64,000 nucleotides of DNA from Streptomyces sp. NBC_00670 (GCF_036226765.1 NZ_CP109017.1:2061501-2125500); one strand, 5' to 3'; numbered from the stretch's first letter, positions 1 to 8,901 are shown. Made by a program: numbers and translations. Notes: generated from the sequence alone by a model not told the origin.

Positions 1-1
1 C

Positions 2-454
2 ATCACCGGTGACGCCAAGGCCTTCACCAACGGCCCCGCGAACGCCAACGCGCACTTCAGCTGCACCGGCTTCGAGGACAAGGTCCAGCTCACGGACAAG
101 TACCCGATCTGCCCCGAAGGCAGTGACGTGGTCCGCTCGTTCGCCTTCCAGAGCTGCTGGGACGGCCAGAACACCGACAGCGCCAACCACCGCGCGCACG
201 TGGCCTTCGCCGACGCGAACGGCAACTGCGCCAACGGCTTCAAGGCCATCCCGCAGCTGACGATGCGCCTGGTGTACGAGGTTCCCACCCCGACGATCGA
301 GAACGGTCAGGTGAAGAACGCCTACGCGGTCGACGGATTCCCGGAGCAGCTGCACAAGCCGATCAACGACCACGACGACTTCATCAGCGTCATGGACGAC
401 AGCCTGATGAACAAGGTGGTGAACTGCATCAACTCCGGGCGGAAGTGCACGTGA
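2..454 (+). CDS. DUF1996 secreted protein, C-terminal part only
   Basis: The reading frame is open from the first bases of the window to a TGA at 452-454, so only about 150 C-terminal residues are visible and the start lies upstream. The conserved core of DUF1996 is clear: [12 protein letters not shown], then [15 protein letters not shown], then a Cys-containing [20 protein letters not shown] segment. Members of this family are secreted proteins of actinomycetes and fungi, often next to or fused with carbohydrate-binding domains; their biochemical role is not established. Four cysteines in the visible part fit an exported, disulfide-bonded protein. A strong hairpin terminator follows 40 bases after the stop. 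Confidence 0.85.
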   Translation: MTGDAKAFTNGPANANAHFSCTGFEDKVQLTDKYPICPEGSDVVRSFAFQSCWDGQNTDSANHRAHVAFADANGNCANGFKAIPQLTMRLVYEVPTPTIENGQVKNAYAVDGFPEQLHKPINDHDDFISVMDDSLMNKVVNCINSGRKCT

Positions 455-494
455 TCCGCTAGTCCCGCGTATTCCCCACAGATCCCCCCACGGG

Positions 495-528
495 AAAGCC
501 GGCGGTGGTAATTCCACCGCCGGCTTTT
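495..528 (+). terminator. Rho-independent terminator after the DUF1996 gene
   Basis: A perfect 14-bp inverted repeat (arms 495-508 and 514-527) with a five-base TAATT loop runs into a T tract. It lies between the end of the DUF1996 gene and the 3' end of the convergent lipoprotein gene, so it probably ends transcription from both sides. Confidence 0.85.
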
Positions 529-563
529 CGACTGCCCGTATCTGTGGTCGGACGACCGCCCGC

Positions 564-983
564 TCAGCCCTCGTGGCTCGCGTGCGCCGCGTGGTTGGTG
601 CCCACCTCGAGCGTGCCGCCGAGCGTCCCGCGCAGCGTCTTGACCAGCTTCTGGTCGCCGACGGCGACCCATTTCGCGCCGACGAGGTAGAACCCGCCGT
701 AGTCCTTCGCCTCGTTGACCCATTCGCGCTGGCCGCGGTCGGTGGCGAAGGTGGCCAGGACGAACCTGCCGTCGCCGTTCTTGCAGATCGCCTGACGGAT
801 CTCGTCGGCGTCGGTCTGCATGTCCGGCGTGCAGTGCGCGTCCGAGGCGATCTTCTCCAGGCTTCCGGTGGCCGTGGCGGGCACCTTCTCGGCCGCGGCC
901 CCGTCCTTCCCGGCACCGCACGCCGTCAGCGCCAGCAGGGCCACGGCCGCGCCCGCCGCGAGCCTCGCAGTTGTCAACCTCAT
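564..983 (-). CDS. small secreted lipoprotein of unknown function
   Basis: This is a 139-residue protein. I start it at the ATG at 983 because a GGAGG-like ribosome site sits just upstream and the N-terminus is then a textbook lipoprotein signal: MRLTTARL, a hydrophobic run and the lipobox LTAC with the lipidated Cys near residue 21. The frame stays open further upstream, but that would put charged residues in front of the signal. The mature part has two cysteines (AHC and AIC) that could form a disulfide, and it ends in a His-rich tail (NHAAHASHEG). I do not recognise a named domain. It is convergent with the DUF1996 gene and divergent from the GH89 gene. Confidence 0.75.
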   Translation of the reverse strand: MRLTTARLAAGAAVALLALTACGAGKDGAAAEKVPATATGSLEKIASDAHCTPDMQTDADEIRQAICKNGDGRFVLATFATDRGQREWVNEAKDYGGFYLVGAKWVAVGDQKLVKTLRGTLGGTLEVGTNHAAHASHEG

Positions 984-1095
984 CCGTTCCTCCGGTCCCT
1001 TCGGGCGACGTGAACTCGCCAGCTCCGTGCGCACCGTTGAGCACGGACGGCCGTCCCGTTAGCGTGCCGCACCTGTCGACACAGGGGGCACACAG

Positions 1096-4000
1096 ATGGA
1101 CTCATCGAACCTTCCGTCGCGACGTACGGTGCTGGGCACGGCCGGTGTCCTCGGCCTCGGAACCGCCTTGAGCACGACGGTTCCGGCCCACGCCGCCGGG
1201 GCCCCCGGCGGGGGCCCCGCCTTCGATACGGCTCCGGCGCGCTCCGCGCTCAATCGGCTGCTGCCCGATCACGCCGGACAGTTCCACCTGACGCCCCTGC
1301 GCCCCTCGGGCGGGCACGACCGCTTCCAGGTCACCGGCACCACCGGACGGATCGGCGTGGCCGGCACGTCACCCGCCGTACTGCTGCACGGGGTGCACTG
1401 GTACCTCAAGTACGTGTGCGGGGCCCACCTCGCCTGGAACGGCAGCCAGTTGGACCTGCCGCACCGGCTGCCCGCGCCCGCCCGCCTCGTCGGGAGATCG
1501 AGCGCGCTCCCCCACCGGTTCGCGCTCAACGACACCAACGACGGCTACACCGCCCCCTACGCCGACTGGTCGTACTGGGAGCACGAGATCGACCTGCTCG
1601 CCGCGCACGGCTGCAACGAGGTCATGGTGATCGCCGGGATGGAGGCCGTCTACCACCGGGTCCTGAAGGACTTCGGCTACAGCGACGCCGAGGCCCGCGC
1701 CTGGCTCCCGGCCCCCTCCCACCAGCCGTGGTGGCTGCTGCAGAACCTGTACGGCTACGGCGGCCCCCTCTCCCCCGAACTGATCGCGAAGCGGGCCGCG
1801 CTGGGCCGCCGGATCGCCGACCGGCTGCGCTCCCTCGGCATGCGTCCCGTCCTGCCCGGCTACTACGGCCACGTCCCCAAGGGCTTCGTGGACCGCAACG
1901 GCGGCGACGCGCACGTCGTCCCGCAGGGCACCTGGCACGGCTTCGACCGCCCCGACTGGCTGGATCCGCGCACGGACGCCTTCGCGAAGGTCGCCGCCTC
2001 CTTCTACCGCCACCAGCAGGACGTCTTCGGCACCGCCGCCCACTTCAAGATGGACCTGCTGCACGAGGGCGGCACCGCGGGCGACGTCCCCGTGCCCGAC
2101 GCGGCGCGCGGCGTCGAGAAGGCGCTGCGCACCGCCCGCCCCGGCGCCACCTGGGTGATCCTCGGCTGGGAGGCCAACCCGCTGCCCGAACTCCTCGACG
2201 CCGTCGACAAGGAGAGGATGCTCATCGTCGACGGCGTCTCGGACCGCTACACGAGCGTCACCGACCGCGAGAAGGACTGGGGCGGCACGCCGTACGCGTT
2301 CGGCACCATCCCCAACTTCGGCGGCCGCACCACGCTCGGCGCCCGCGCCCACATCTGGCAGGAGAAGTTCTTCGCCTGGCGCGACAAGCCCAACAGCGCG
2401 CTCGCCGGCACGGCCTACCTTCCGGAGGCCACCGACCGCGACCCGGCCGCCTTCGAACTCTTCTCCGAACTGGCCTGGACCGACGACGTGATCGACCGCG
2501 CGCAGTGGTTCGCCTCCTACGCCGACCTCCGCTACGGCGGCCGGGACGCGGGCGCCCGCCGGGCCTGGCGGGCGCTGCACGACACCGCGTACCAGCAGCA
2601 CGCGGGCGAGCGCAGCGACCCGCACGACTCCCTCTTCTGCGCCCGCCCCGACCTGTCCGCCACCCGTGCCGCCCGGTACGCGCCCAGCGCCCTCACCTAC
2701 GACCCGGCCCGCTTCGACGCCGCCCTCGCCGGGCTCCTCGCGGTCGCCGGTCACCGGCGGGGCAGCGCGGCCTACCGCTACGACCTGGTCGACGTGGCCC
2801 GGCAGGCGCTCGCGCACCGCAGCCGCCAGTACCTTCCGCAGCTCAAGGCGGCCTTCGACCGCGAGGACGCCGCCACGTTCAAGGCACTCGCCAAGCAGTG
2901 GCTCGCGCTGATGCGGCTGTCCGACGACGTCACCGGCACGCATCCGGCGTTCCTGCTGGGTCCCTGGATCGACGACGCGCGCCGCCTCGCCACCAACACG
3001 GACGAGCGCGCCGAGTTCGAACGCACCGCCAAGGTGCTGCTGACGGTGTGGGGCGACCGGGACACCTCCGACGCGGGCAGCCTGCACGAGTACGCCAACC
3101 GCGAGTGGCACGGTCTGCTCGCCGACTTCTACCTCCCGCGCTGGCGGAAGTGGCTGGACGCGTGCGAGGACGCGCTCGCCGCCGGGACACAGCCGGCGGC
3201 GGTGGACTGGTTCGCGTTCGAGGAGCCCTGGACCCGGGAGCGCAAGGACTATCCGCTGCGGCCGGTGGGCGACGCGTACCGGACCGCCGCGCGGGTGCGG
3301 GACGTGCTGGCGCGGGCGCCGTACCAGGGGGCGCTGGAGGTGTCCGCCGACCCGGTCGCCTTCCCGCCCGGCGGGCACGCGCGCGTGACGGCCGTCTTCC
3401 GCAACGTCAACGGGCTGCGCGGCACCGGGCGCGTCGACTTCGCGCTCACCGGAATCGACGCGGAGCCGGAGGGTGCCGGGTCGCTGAGCGGGGTGCCGGC
3501 GGGCGGGAGCGGCACGGTGCGGTGGCGCGCGAGCGCGCCGGGGACGCCGCTGGAGGAGCCGCTGCGGGCGCTGCCGTACTCCCTCGCCGTGACGTACGGG
3601 CCGCGCGGGGAGCAGCGGGTGACCTCCCGCTTCGACGGCACGCTCTTCGAGGCGGGGCCGCTGGCGGAGGGGTGGCGGACGTACACGAACAACGACGCCG
3701 TCTTCGGGCAGCTCGGCGAGCGCTTCGCGATCGACGGGGGTGGGGCCGACCTGTGGAAGGGCACGAGTGAGTTCGGCACGGCGTACCGGGAGGGGGCGCT
3801 GCGGGACGGGGTGTCGGCGACGGTGCGGGTCGATGCGCAGGCGGCGACGGGGGCGTGGGCGCGGGCCGGGATCGTCGCGCGCGACGCGCTGGCGACGGCG
3901 GGGGCACGGGGGTTCGTCAACCTGGCGGTGACGCCGTCGAACGGGGTGGTGTTGTCGTACGACGCGAACGGGGACGGCACGCTGGACACCTACCGGAGGG

Positions 4001-4221
4001 TGACGGGGGTGAAGGCGCCGGTGCTGCTGCGGCTGACGCGCGACGGGGACGCGTTCCTGGGTGAGTTCTCGACGGACGGGGGTTCGTCCTGGCGGACGGT
4101 GGCGACGGTACCGGTCCCCGGCGTCGGGGCCGTTCAGGACGTCGGCCTCTTCATGACGGCGACGAACGGCGGCGACGGGGGGCGGGGCACGGTCCAGTTC
4201 TCCTCGTGGGGGCTTGCGTAG
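1096..4221 (+). CDS. secreted alpha-N-acetylglucosaminidase (GH89)
   Basis: A 1041-residue exported glycosidase. Residues 8-14 (SRRTVLG) form a twin-arginine motif followed by a hydrophobic segment and an AHA cleavage region, so Tat export is likely. The next 700 residues match the NAGLU/GH89 family: a small N-terminal alpha/beta domain, then the barrel with GCNEVMVIAGMEAVYHRVL, HQPWWLLQNLYGYGGPL, MRPVLPGYYGHVP and KMDLLHEGG. GH89 enzymes release terminal alpha-linked GlcNAc from glycoproteins or glycosaminoglycan-type chains. A beta-sandwich follows at about 750-850, and the C-terminal 200 residues look like a DUF1349-type jelly roll that probably binds carbohydrate. The start has a GGGGG-rich ribosome site. 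A GC-rich repeat element begins seven bases after the stop. Confidence 0.88.
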   Translation: MDSSNLPSRRTVLGTAGVLGLGTALSTTVPAHAAGAPGGGPAFDTAPARSALNRLLPDHAGQFHLTPLRPSGGHDRFQVTGTTGRIGVAGTSPAVLLHGVHWYLKYVCGAHLAWNGSQLDLPHRLPAPARLVGRSSALPHRFALNDTNDGYTAPYADWSYWEHEIDLLAAHGCNEVMVIAGMEAVYHRVLKDFGYSDAEARAWLPAPSHQPWWLLQNLYGYGGPLSPELIAKRAALGRRIADRLRSLGMRPVLPGYYGHVPKGFVDRNGGDAHVVPQGTWHGFDRPDWLDPRTDAFAKVAASFYRHQQDVFGTAAHFKMDLLHEGGTAGDVPVPDAARGVEKALRTARPGATWVILGWEANPLPELLDAVDKERMLIVDGVSDRYTSVTDREKDWGGTPYAFGTIPNFGGRTTLGARAHIWQEKFFAWRDKPNSALAGTAYLPEATDRDPAAFELFSELAWTDDVIDRAQWFASYADLRYGGRDAGARRAWRALHDTAYQQHAGERSDPHDSLFCARPDLSATRAARYAPSALTYDPARFDAALAGLLAVAGHRRGSAAYRYDLVDVARQALAHRSRQYLPQLKAAFDREDAATFKALAKQWLALMRLSDDVTGTHPAFLLGPWIDDARRLATNTDERAEFERTAKVLLTVWGDRDTSDAGSLHEYANREWHGLLADFYLPRWRKWLDACEDALAAGTQPAAVDWFAFEEPWTRERKDYPLRPVGDAYRTAARVRDVLARAPYQGALEVSADPVAFPPGGHARVTAVFRNVNGLRGTGRVDFALTGIDAEPEGAGSLSGVPAGGSGTVRWRASAPGTPLEEPLRALPYSLAVTYGPRGEQRVTSRFDGTLFEAGPLAEGWRTYTNNDAVFGQLGERFAIDGGGADLWKGTSEFGTAYREGALRDGVSATVRVDAQAATGAWARAGIVARDALATAGARGFVNLAVTPSNGVVLSYDANGDGTLDTYRRVTGVKAPVLLRLTRDGDAFLGEFSTDGGSSWRTVATVPVPGVGAVQDVGLFMTATNGGDGGRGTVQFSSWGLA

Positions 4222-4227
4222 GGTCCC

Positions 4228-4387
4228 TCGCCCCCGCCGCCCCTACCCTTCCCGTCCTTGACAAGGGGCTCCGCCCCTTGCACCCCGGGAGAGCTCGGGT
4301 GGGTGGGGTTGTGTGGGGGCGTGCGGGCGGGTGGGGGTTGCTCGCGCAGTTCCCCGCGCCCCCTAAGGAGCGCGGGGAACTGCGCGA
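4228..4387 (+). repeat. 3'-end repeat element, copy A, plus a long hairpin
   Basis: The 294-bp gap after the GH89 gene carries a 30-bp conserved core (4228-4257), then an 8-bp hairpin (CAAGGGGC, TCC, GCCCCTTG; 4262-4280), then a perfect 17-bp inverted repeat (4342-4358 and 4371-4387) built on the sequence GCGCAGTTCCCCGCG. The same core recurs four more times in the window, always just after a stop codon. It probably acts as a terminator. Nothing else is visible up to the next gene at 4516. Confidence 0.8.
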
Positions 4388-4515
4388 CCAGCCACGACGC
4401 ACCCGCACCCGCCGACGCACCCCGCCCTCCCGAGTTCTTCCCCACCCACCCCCAAGTCCCCCGCCCCCGGGAGGGAACCCGGTGACCTCGTCGCCGTTCG
4501 CTCGTTCTGCTGAAC

Positions 4516-6435
4516 GTGCAGTCACAGGATGTCGCCCCTCGCCCCGCCATCGACGTCACCACCGCCGAGGCCGCCCTCATCGAGCACTACCCCCGCCTCA
4601 CCCGCCTCGCCTACCTCACCCTCCCCGCCACCCTCGGCCGCAACCGCCGCGTCCTCACCGCACACGCCCTGGTCCAACGCGCCCTCCCCCACGGCCGCAC
4701 CCCCACCCCCACCACCGTCATCCCCACCCAGGCCGGCGGCGCCAAGTCCCGCGACACCGACCCCGGTTACGCCCTCGTCCGTACCCGGGTCATCCGCACC
4801 GCCCTCGACGCCGCCCGCCCCCTCACCTTCCGCGCCTGGCCCAGGCGGGCCCAACTCCCGCCCCTGCTCCCCCACCTCCGCGGCCTGAGGCTCTTCCCCC
4901 GCTCGGGCGGCACCGACGAACCCGCCCTGGACAAGGCGCTGTCCGCGCTCTCCGCCCCGGCCCGCGCGGCCTACGTCCTGCGCGGTCTGGACCGGCTGCC
5001 GGACACCGCGCTCCGCGACGTCCTGGCCGCGGCCGGCGTCACGGACCCGGCCGCCGCGCTCGCGGAGGCGGCCACCGTCCCCGCGCAGGAGATGCTGCTC
5101 GGTTCCCCCGAGTTCGACCCCTGCACGCTGCACGCCCGCCCCACCGACCTGATGCGCCGCCGCCAGCACACCCGCGCCGCGCTCGCCGCGGCGGCGGCCG
5201 TCGCCGTCTGCGGGGCGCTGCTGGCGTGGCCGGACGGCGGCTGGGGCCCGGACGGCGCCGCCGCCCCGGCCTACGCGCAGAACCCGTCCGCGCAGGCCGC
5301 GTTGGACCCCGGCCGGCTGACGAAGGCGGCCCCCACCGCGTGGAAGACGTCACCGCGCACCGACTTCTCCGCCTGGCCCGCGCGTGGCGACGCCGTCGGC
5401 GACACCGCGCTGCTGCGCCGCGCGCTCGCGGTGTGGGCGCGGCCCGGCGAGTCGGTGCAGGTGTCGGCGACCCCGGGCTCGCCCACGGGCGGCCCGGCCG
5501 GACCGCCGCAACTGCTGTACGCCGGGAAGGTCGACTCCGCCCGCGTGGTGCTGTTCTACGACGGCCTGCGCATCGTCCGGTACGCCGAGCCGACGTCCGG
5601 CACGGCGGGCGCCGCGCTGGACTTCGCCCGGGTCGACGGCGCCGGCCGCGCGGAGGCCACCGCGGTGGTCCTCGGCCGCGCCGACGGCAACGTCCGCTAT
5701 CTGACGGCTCCCTGGATCGAGAAGGCGGGCGAGCGGGACCTGATGAAGCCGACGGCCGGGGTGATGGACCTGCATCTGAAGGCCGACGGGACGACCTCCC
5801 CGCTGGCCAGCCCGGCCACCCACCCCGGCGCCTGCACCTCCTGGAACGTGCTCCAGCTCACCGACCGCTCGGGCGACGCCCGTCTGATGACGGACCTCGG
5901 GGAGCTCACCCCCGCCCATCTGACCGTCGGCCGCCCGTCGGCACCGCGCGAGGCGGCCGGGGCGGCGGCGCTGCGCGCCTGGGCGCCCTTCGCCTGCTCG
6001 CTGGCGGCGGAGCGCGCGCAGGGCGTGCGCTCGGTCAACGCCTGGCAGTACGCGCGCCAGCCCCTGCCCGACGGCAGCGGCGACGGAACGTGGGTGTGCA
6101 CCCGGGCGGAGACCTGGCGGGGCGAGGGGGCGCGGGCGCTGGCCCAGTTCCGGGCGCCGTCCTCGGCGTACGGGGCGGTGGCGGCGAAGGCGCAGGACGA
6201 CCCGGCCTGCGGCCCGAAGGACCCGCACGTCCTGGCGGGCGTGCTGTGGAAGTCGGACGCCGACGCGTGGTACCTGCTGGCCGCCGCCGACCGCGCGGCC
6301 GGCACCGTACGGGCCACCGGCGCGCTCACGGGCGAGGCGGAGGGCCACACCCTGACCCTGCCGGCGAAGCCGGACACCAAACCCGAGCTCACCGCCACAC
6401 TGGACGACGGCCGGACCCTGAACCGCCTGCGGTAG
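4516..6435 (+). CDS. membrane protein with sigma-70-like N-terminus and extracytoplasmic domain
   Basis: A 639-residue protein with a GTG start. Residues 10-60 (EAALIEHYPRLTRLAYLTLP) resemble sigma-70 region 2 of ECF factors, and the segment around 135-190 (ALDKALSALSAPARAAYVLRGLDRLPDTALRDVLAAAGV) resembles region 4. The QEAF signature of region 2.2 is missing. A single membrane segment follows at about 218-237 (AALAAAAAVAVCGALLAWP), and the remaining 400 residues would lie outside the cell. The layout suggests a membrane-tethered regulator rather than an ordinary sigma factor; whether it binds RNA polymerase or DNA is unknown. The start is uncertain because no strong ribosome site is visible. 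Confidence 0.7.
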   Translation: MQSQDVAPRPAIDVTTAEAALIEHYPRLTRLAYLTLPATLGRNRRVLTAHALVQRALPHGRTPTPTTVIPTQAGGAKSRDTDPGYALVRTRVIRTALDAARPLTFRAWPRRAQLPPLLPHLRGLRLFPRSGGTDEPALDKALSALSAPARAAYVLRGLDRLPDTALRDVLAAAGVTDPAAALAEAATVPAQEMLLGSPEFDPCTLHARPTDLMRRRQHTRAALAAAAAVAVCGALLAWPDGGWGPDGAAAPAYAQNPSAQAALDPGRLTKAAPTAWKTSPRTDFSAWPARGDAVGDTALLRRALAVWARPGESVQVSATPGSPTGGPAGPPQLLYAGKVDSARVVLFYDGLRIVRYAEPTSGTAGAALDFARVDGAGRAEATAVVLGRADGNVRYLTAPWIEKAGERDLMKPTAGVMDLHLKADGTTSPLASPATHPGACTSWNVLQLTDRSGDARLMTDLGELTPAHLTVGRPSAPREAAGAAALRAWAPFACSLAAERAQGVRSVNAWQYARQPLPDGSGDGTWVCTRAETWRGEGARALAQFRAPSSAYGAVAAKAQDDPACGPKDPHVLAGVLWKSDADAWYLLAAADRAAGTVRATGALTGEAEGHTLTLPAKPDTKPELTATLDDGRTLNRLR

Positions 6436-6460
6436 GCCGAACCCCCGTACGTACACGGAC

Positions 6461-6483
6461 GCGGCCCGCCCGCAGCGGGCCGC
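6461..6483. terminator. hairpin between convergent genes
   Basis: A perfect 9-bp stem (GCGGCCCGC at 6461-6469 and its complement at 6475-6483) with a CCGCA loop lies between the sigma-like gene and the convergent XRE gene. It can serve either strand, although no U tract follows. Confidence 0.6.
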
Positions 6484-6501
6484 ACGACGGGAACAGCGCC
6501 G

Positions 6502-6774
6502 CTACGACGCCTCGCTCAGCGCCGCCGCCGGATCCGTGCGCCACACGTCCGCGAGTTCGGAGAGCGGCACGCCGAGCACCTCGCTGAGCCGTACGACCGT
6601 GCCGAACGCGGGCGTCGGCAGCCGGCCGGTCTCGATCTTGCGGAGGGTCTCCGGCGAGATGCCGGCCGCGAGGGCCACTTCACCGGGGTTGCGTCCGGCC
6701 CGGGCGCGGCGCAGCGCGGCTCCGAGGCGTCGGCCCGCCTCGATCTGTTCGGGGGCGAGCGGGTGGCGAACCAT
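6502..6774 (-). CDS. XRE-family helix-turn-helix regulator
   Basis: A 90-residue protein that is almost entirely a lambda-repressor-type HTH domain: the LGAALRRARAGRNPGEVALAAGISPETLRKIETGRLPTPAFGTVVRLSEVLGVPLSEL segment contains all five expected helices and the typical IETGR recognition turn. It is transcribed away from the methionine aminopeptidase gene, with a 104-bp intergenic region that holds an AT-rich palindrome, so it may control itself and its neighbour. It has no sensor or dimerisation domain beyond the HTH. Confidence 0.85.
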   Translation of the reverse strand: MVRHPLAPEQIEAGRRLGAALRRARAGRNPGEVALAAGISPETLRKIETGRLPTPAFGTVVRLSEVLGVPLSELADVWRTDPAAALSEAS

Positions 6775-6832
6775 ACGGCCATGCTACCCGTCCACCACCG
6801 TCTCGGGCGTGGACCGAGCTCCACTCTCGCCT

Positions 6833-6846
6833 GGTATAAATATACC
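6833..6846. promoter_or_regulatory. AT-rich palindrome GGTATA-AA-TATACC
   Basis: A perfect inverted repeat with a two-base spacer stands out in a very GC-rich region. It is 32 bases before the start of the aminopeptidase gene and 58 bases before the divergent XRE gene. It contains TATA-like hexamers on both strands, so it may be a promoter -10 region overlapped by an operator for the XRE protein. Confidence 0.5.
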
Positions 6847-6878
6847 TGTCGGCCACCCCGGGGAATCGAGGAATCGCA

Positions 6879-7700
6879 GTGATCGAGCACAAGACGCCCA
6901 GAGACATCGAGCGCATGCGTGTCACCGGGCAGTTCGTCGGCCAGGTACTGGCCGAGCTCGGCGAGCTCGCCGCGGTGGGGGTCGACGTGATGGACCTGGA
7001 GCACCACGCCCGCCGCCGGATCAAGGAGCGCGGCGCCGAGTCCTGCTACTGGGACTACGCCCCCTCCTTCGGCAAGGGCCCGTTCCGCAACGTCGTCTGC
7101 CTCTCGGTCAACGACGCCGTCCTGCACGGGCTGCCGCACCCGTACACACTGCGCGACGGCGATCTGCTGACCATGGACATGGCCGTGGCCATCGACGGCT
7201 GGGCCGCGGACTCGGCGCACACCGTCGCCGTCGGCAACGCGGCCCCGGCGGACCTGCGGCTGATCGAGGCCACGGAGGTCGCCCTGGAGGCCGCGATCGC
7301 GGTGGCCCGGCCCGGCAACCGGCTCGGGGACATCTCCGCGGCCATCGGTTCGGTCGCCGCCGAGTACGGTTACCCGGTCAACCTGGAGTTCGGCGGCCAC
7401 GGCATCGGCCGCACGATGCACGAGGATCCGCACATCCCCAACAACGGCCGTCCCGGCCGGGGCTGGAAGCTGCGCCCCGGGCTGACCCTCGCGATCGAGC
7501 CCTGGTTCACCGCCGGCACCGACAAGATCCGCTTCGACCCGGACGGCTGGACGATCCGCTCGGCCGACGGCTCGCGCGCCGCCCACTCCGAACACACGGT
7601 CGCCATCACCGACTCCGAGCCGCTCGTCCTCACCCGGCGCCCGCGGGAGGAGAAGGCGGCGGCGGACCGCCACGAGTCCTCGTCCGGCACGGACCGCTGA
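6879..7700 (+). CDS. map: methionine aminopeptidase, type I
   Basis: A 273-residue enzyme that removes the N-terminal methionine from new proteins. All five metal ligands of the pita-bread fold are present with the spacing of the E. coli enzyme: D100, D111, H174 (in GGHGIGRTMHEDP), E207 (AIEPW) and E238 (SEHTVAIT). There is no N-terminal zinc-finger extension, but a C-terminal tail of about 25 polar residues extends beyond the catalytic core. Streptomyces genomes usually have more than one map gene, so this may be an accessory copy. It is not next to ribosomal-protein genes as the main copy often is, and the divergent XRE gene suggests its own regulation. Confidence 0.93.
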   Translation: MIEHKTPRDIERMRVTGQFVGQVLAELGELAAVGVDVMDLEHHARRRIKERGAESCYWDYAPSFGKGPFRNVVCLSVNDAVLHGLPHPYTLRDGDLLTMDMAVAIDGWAADSAHTVAVGNAAPADLRLIEATEVALEAAIAVARPGNRLGDISAAIGSVAAEYGYPVNLEFGGHGIGRTMHEDPHIPNNGRPGRGWKLRPGLTLAIEPWFTAGTDKIRFDPDGWTIRSADGSRAAHSEHTVAITDSEPLVLTRRPREEKAAADRHESSSGTDR

Positions 7701-7791
7701 CGGCACACCCGAACCGCCCCGCACACGCACCGCACCACACACACCACACCGCCTTTCACGCGCATCCCACCGCCCGCAACCGGCCGGATCC

Positions 7792-7815
7792 GATCGGTGA
7801 AGTGATCGGTAAAGT
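7792..7815 (+). promoter_or_regulatory. tandem 12-bp direct repeat upstream of a TetR gene
   Basis: GATCGGTGAAGT is followed directly by GATCGGTAAAGT (one difference), ending six bases before the ATG of the TetR gene. A direct repeat in this position may be an operator or may simply supply the ribosome-binding region. Confidence 0.4.
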
Positions 7816-7821
7816 GTTCGT

Positions 7822-8538
7822 ATGACTACCGGGGCTCGCCGCAGGATGGGTGTCGAGGAGCGACGGCAGCAGTTGATCGGCGTCGCCCTCGAACTGTTCA
7901 GCCGGCGCTCCCCCGACGAGGTCTCCATCGACGAGATAGCCTCGGCCGCCGGCATCTCGCGGCCGCTGGTCTACCACTACTTCCCCGGCAAACTCAGCCT
8001 CTACGAGGCCGCGTTGAAGCGGGCCTCCGAGGATCTCGCCGGGCGGTTCGCCGAACCGCACGAGGGTCCGCTCGGCGCCCGGCTGCTGCGCGTGATGCGC
8101 CGCTTCTTCGACTTCGTCGAGGACCACGGCCCCGGTTTCTCCGCCCTGATGCGCGGCGGCCCCGCCGTCGGCTCCTCCCGGACGAACGCGCTCGTCGACT
8201 CCGTGCGCCAGGCCGCCTACGTCCAGATCCTGTCGCACCTCGGCTTCGACGCGCAGGCCGAGGCCCCGCCCGCGCGGCTGGAAATGGTCGTCCGCTCGTG
8301 GATCTCGCTGGCCGAGTCGAAGGCGCTGATCTGGCTGGAGGGCCGCCGCATCCCGCGCGGCGAGCTGGAGGTGCAGCTCGTGCACGACTTCGCCGCGCTG
8401 GCGGCGGTCAGCGCGGCGTACGACGAGGAGATGAGCGACGTGCTGCGCGCCATGGTCAAGGAGGAGCCGGCCGACAGCCCGTTCACAGACCTGGTCGCCC
8501 GGCTCGTCGCCCTGGCCGCGCCGCTCCCGGCCCCCTGA
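7822..8538 (+). CDS. TetR-family transcriptional regulator
   Basis: A 238-residue regulator. The N-terminal HTH is clear (RRQQLIGVALELFSRRSPDEVSIDEIASAAGISRPLVYHYFPGKLSLYEAAL, residues about 13-65). The C-terminal ligand domain is all-helical and contains the DFVEDHGPGFSALMRGGP segment common in actinobacterial TetR proteins annotated with fatty-acid or unknown ligands. No target gene is divergently placed: the upstream neighbour is map on the same strand and the downstream gene is convergent, so its target is probably itself or distant. Confidence 0.85.
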   Translation: MTTGARRRMGVEERRQQLIGVALELFSRRSPDEVSIDEIASAAGISRPLVYHYFPGKLSLYEAALKRASEDLAGRFAEPHEGPLGARLLRVMRRFFDFVEDHGPGFSALMRGGPAVGSSRTNALVDSVRQAAYVQILSHLGFDAQAEAPPARLEMVVRSWISLAESKALIWLEGRRIPRGELEVQLVHDFAALAAVSAAYDEEMSDVLRAMVKEEPADSPFTDLVARLVALAAPLPAP

Positions 8539-8547
8539 TGAACCGGG

Positions 8548-8901
8548 TCAGACCTCGAACTTGCGGTAGGACGCGTCGAGTTCGCGCACCTCGGCCGAGG
8601 CGTGCAACCGCTCCCCGTCCGTCTTCAGGTGGGTGCGCAGCAGCTCCAGTACGTTCTCGGTGAGGCCGGCCTTCGTCTCGTCCGTGCGGCCGGGCAGCAG
8701 GGCGATCGAGACGTGCACGAGTGCGTGCCCCTCGGTGTCGGTGCCGACCGTCACGCCCTCGGCCCGCAGGAACCGTGTCTTGCACGCCTCCGGTTTCGCC
8801 GCCGCCGTCCGAACGAGCTCGGCGTGCAGTGCCGTGGCGAAACCCCTGCGGTCGAAGCCGGATGCGAGCGTGTCCGAGTACTCGACGGTGACCTGCGGCA
8901 T
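8548..8901 (-). CDS. 5-carboxymethyl-2-hydroxymuconate isomerase family protein
   Basis: A 117-residue protein of the CHMI/tautomerase superfamily. It starts MPQVTVEYSDTL, so removal of Met would expose Pro1, the catalytic base of the superfamily. The LVHVSIALLPGRTDETKAGLTENVLELL segment is also typical. CHMI acts in homoprotocatechuate degradation, but no other gene of that pathway is nearby, so its substrate here is uncertain. It lies between the convergent TetR gene and the start of the large amylase/pullulanase transcription unit. Confidence 0.8.
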   Translation of the reverse strand: MPQVTVEYSDTLASGFDRRGFATALHAELVRTAAAKPEACKTRFLRAEGVTVGTDTEGHALVHVSIALLPGRTDETKAGLTENVLELLRTHLKTDGERLHASAEVRELDASYRKFEV

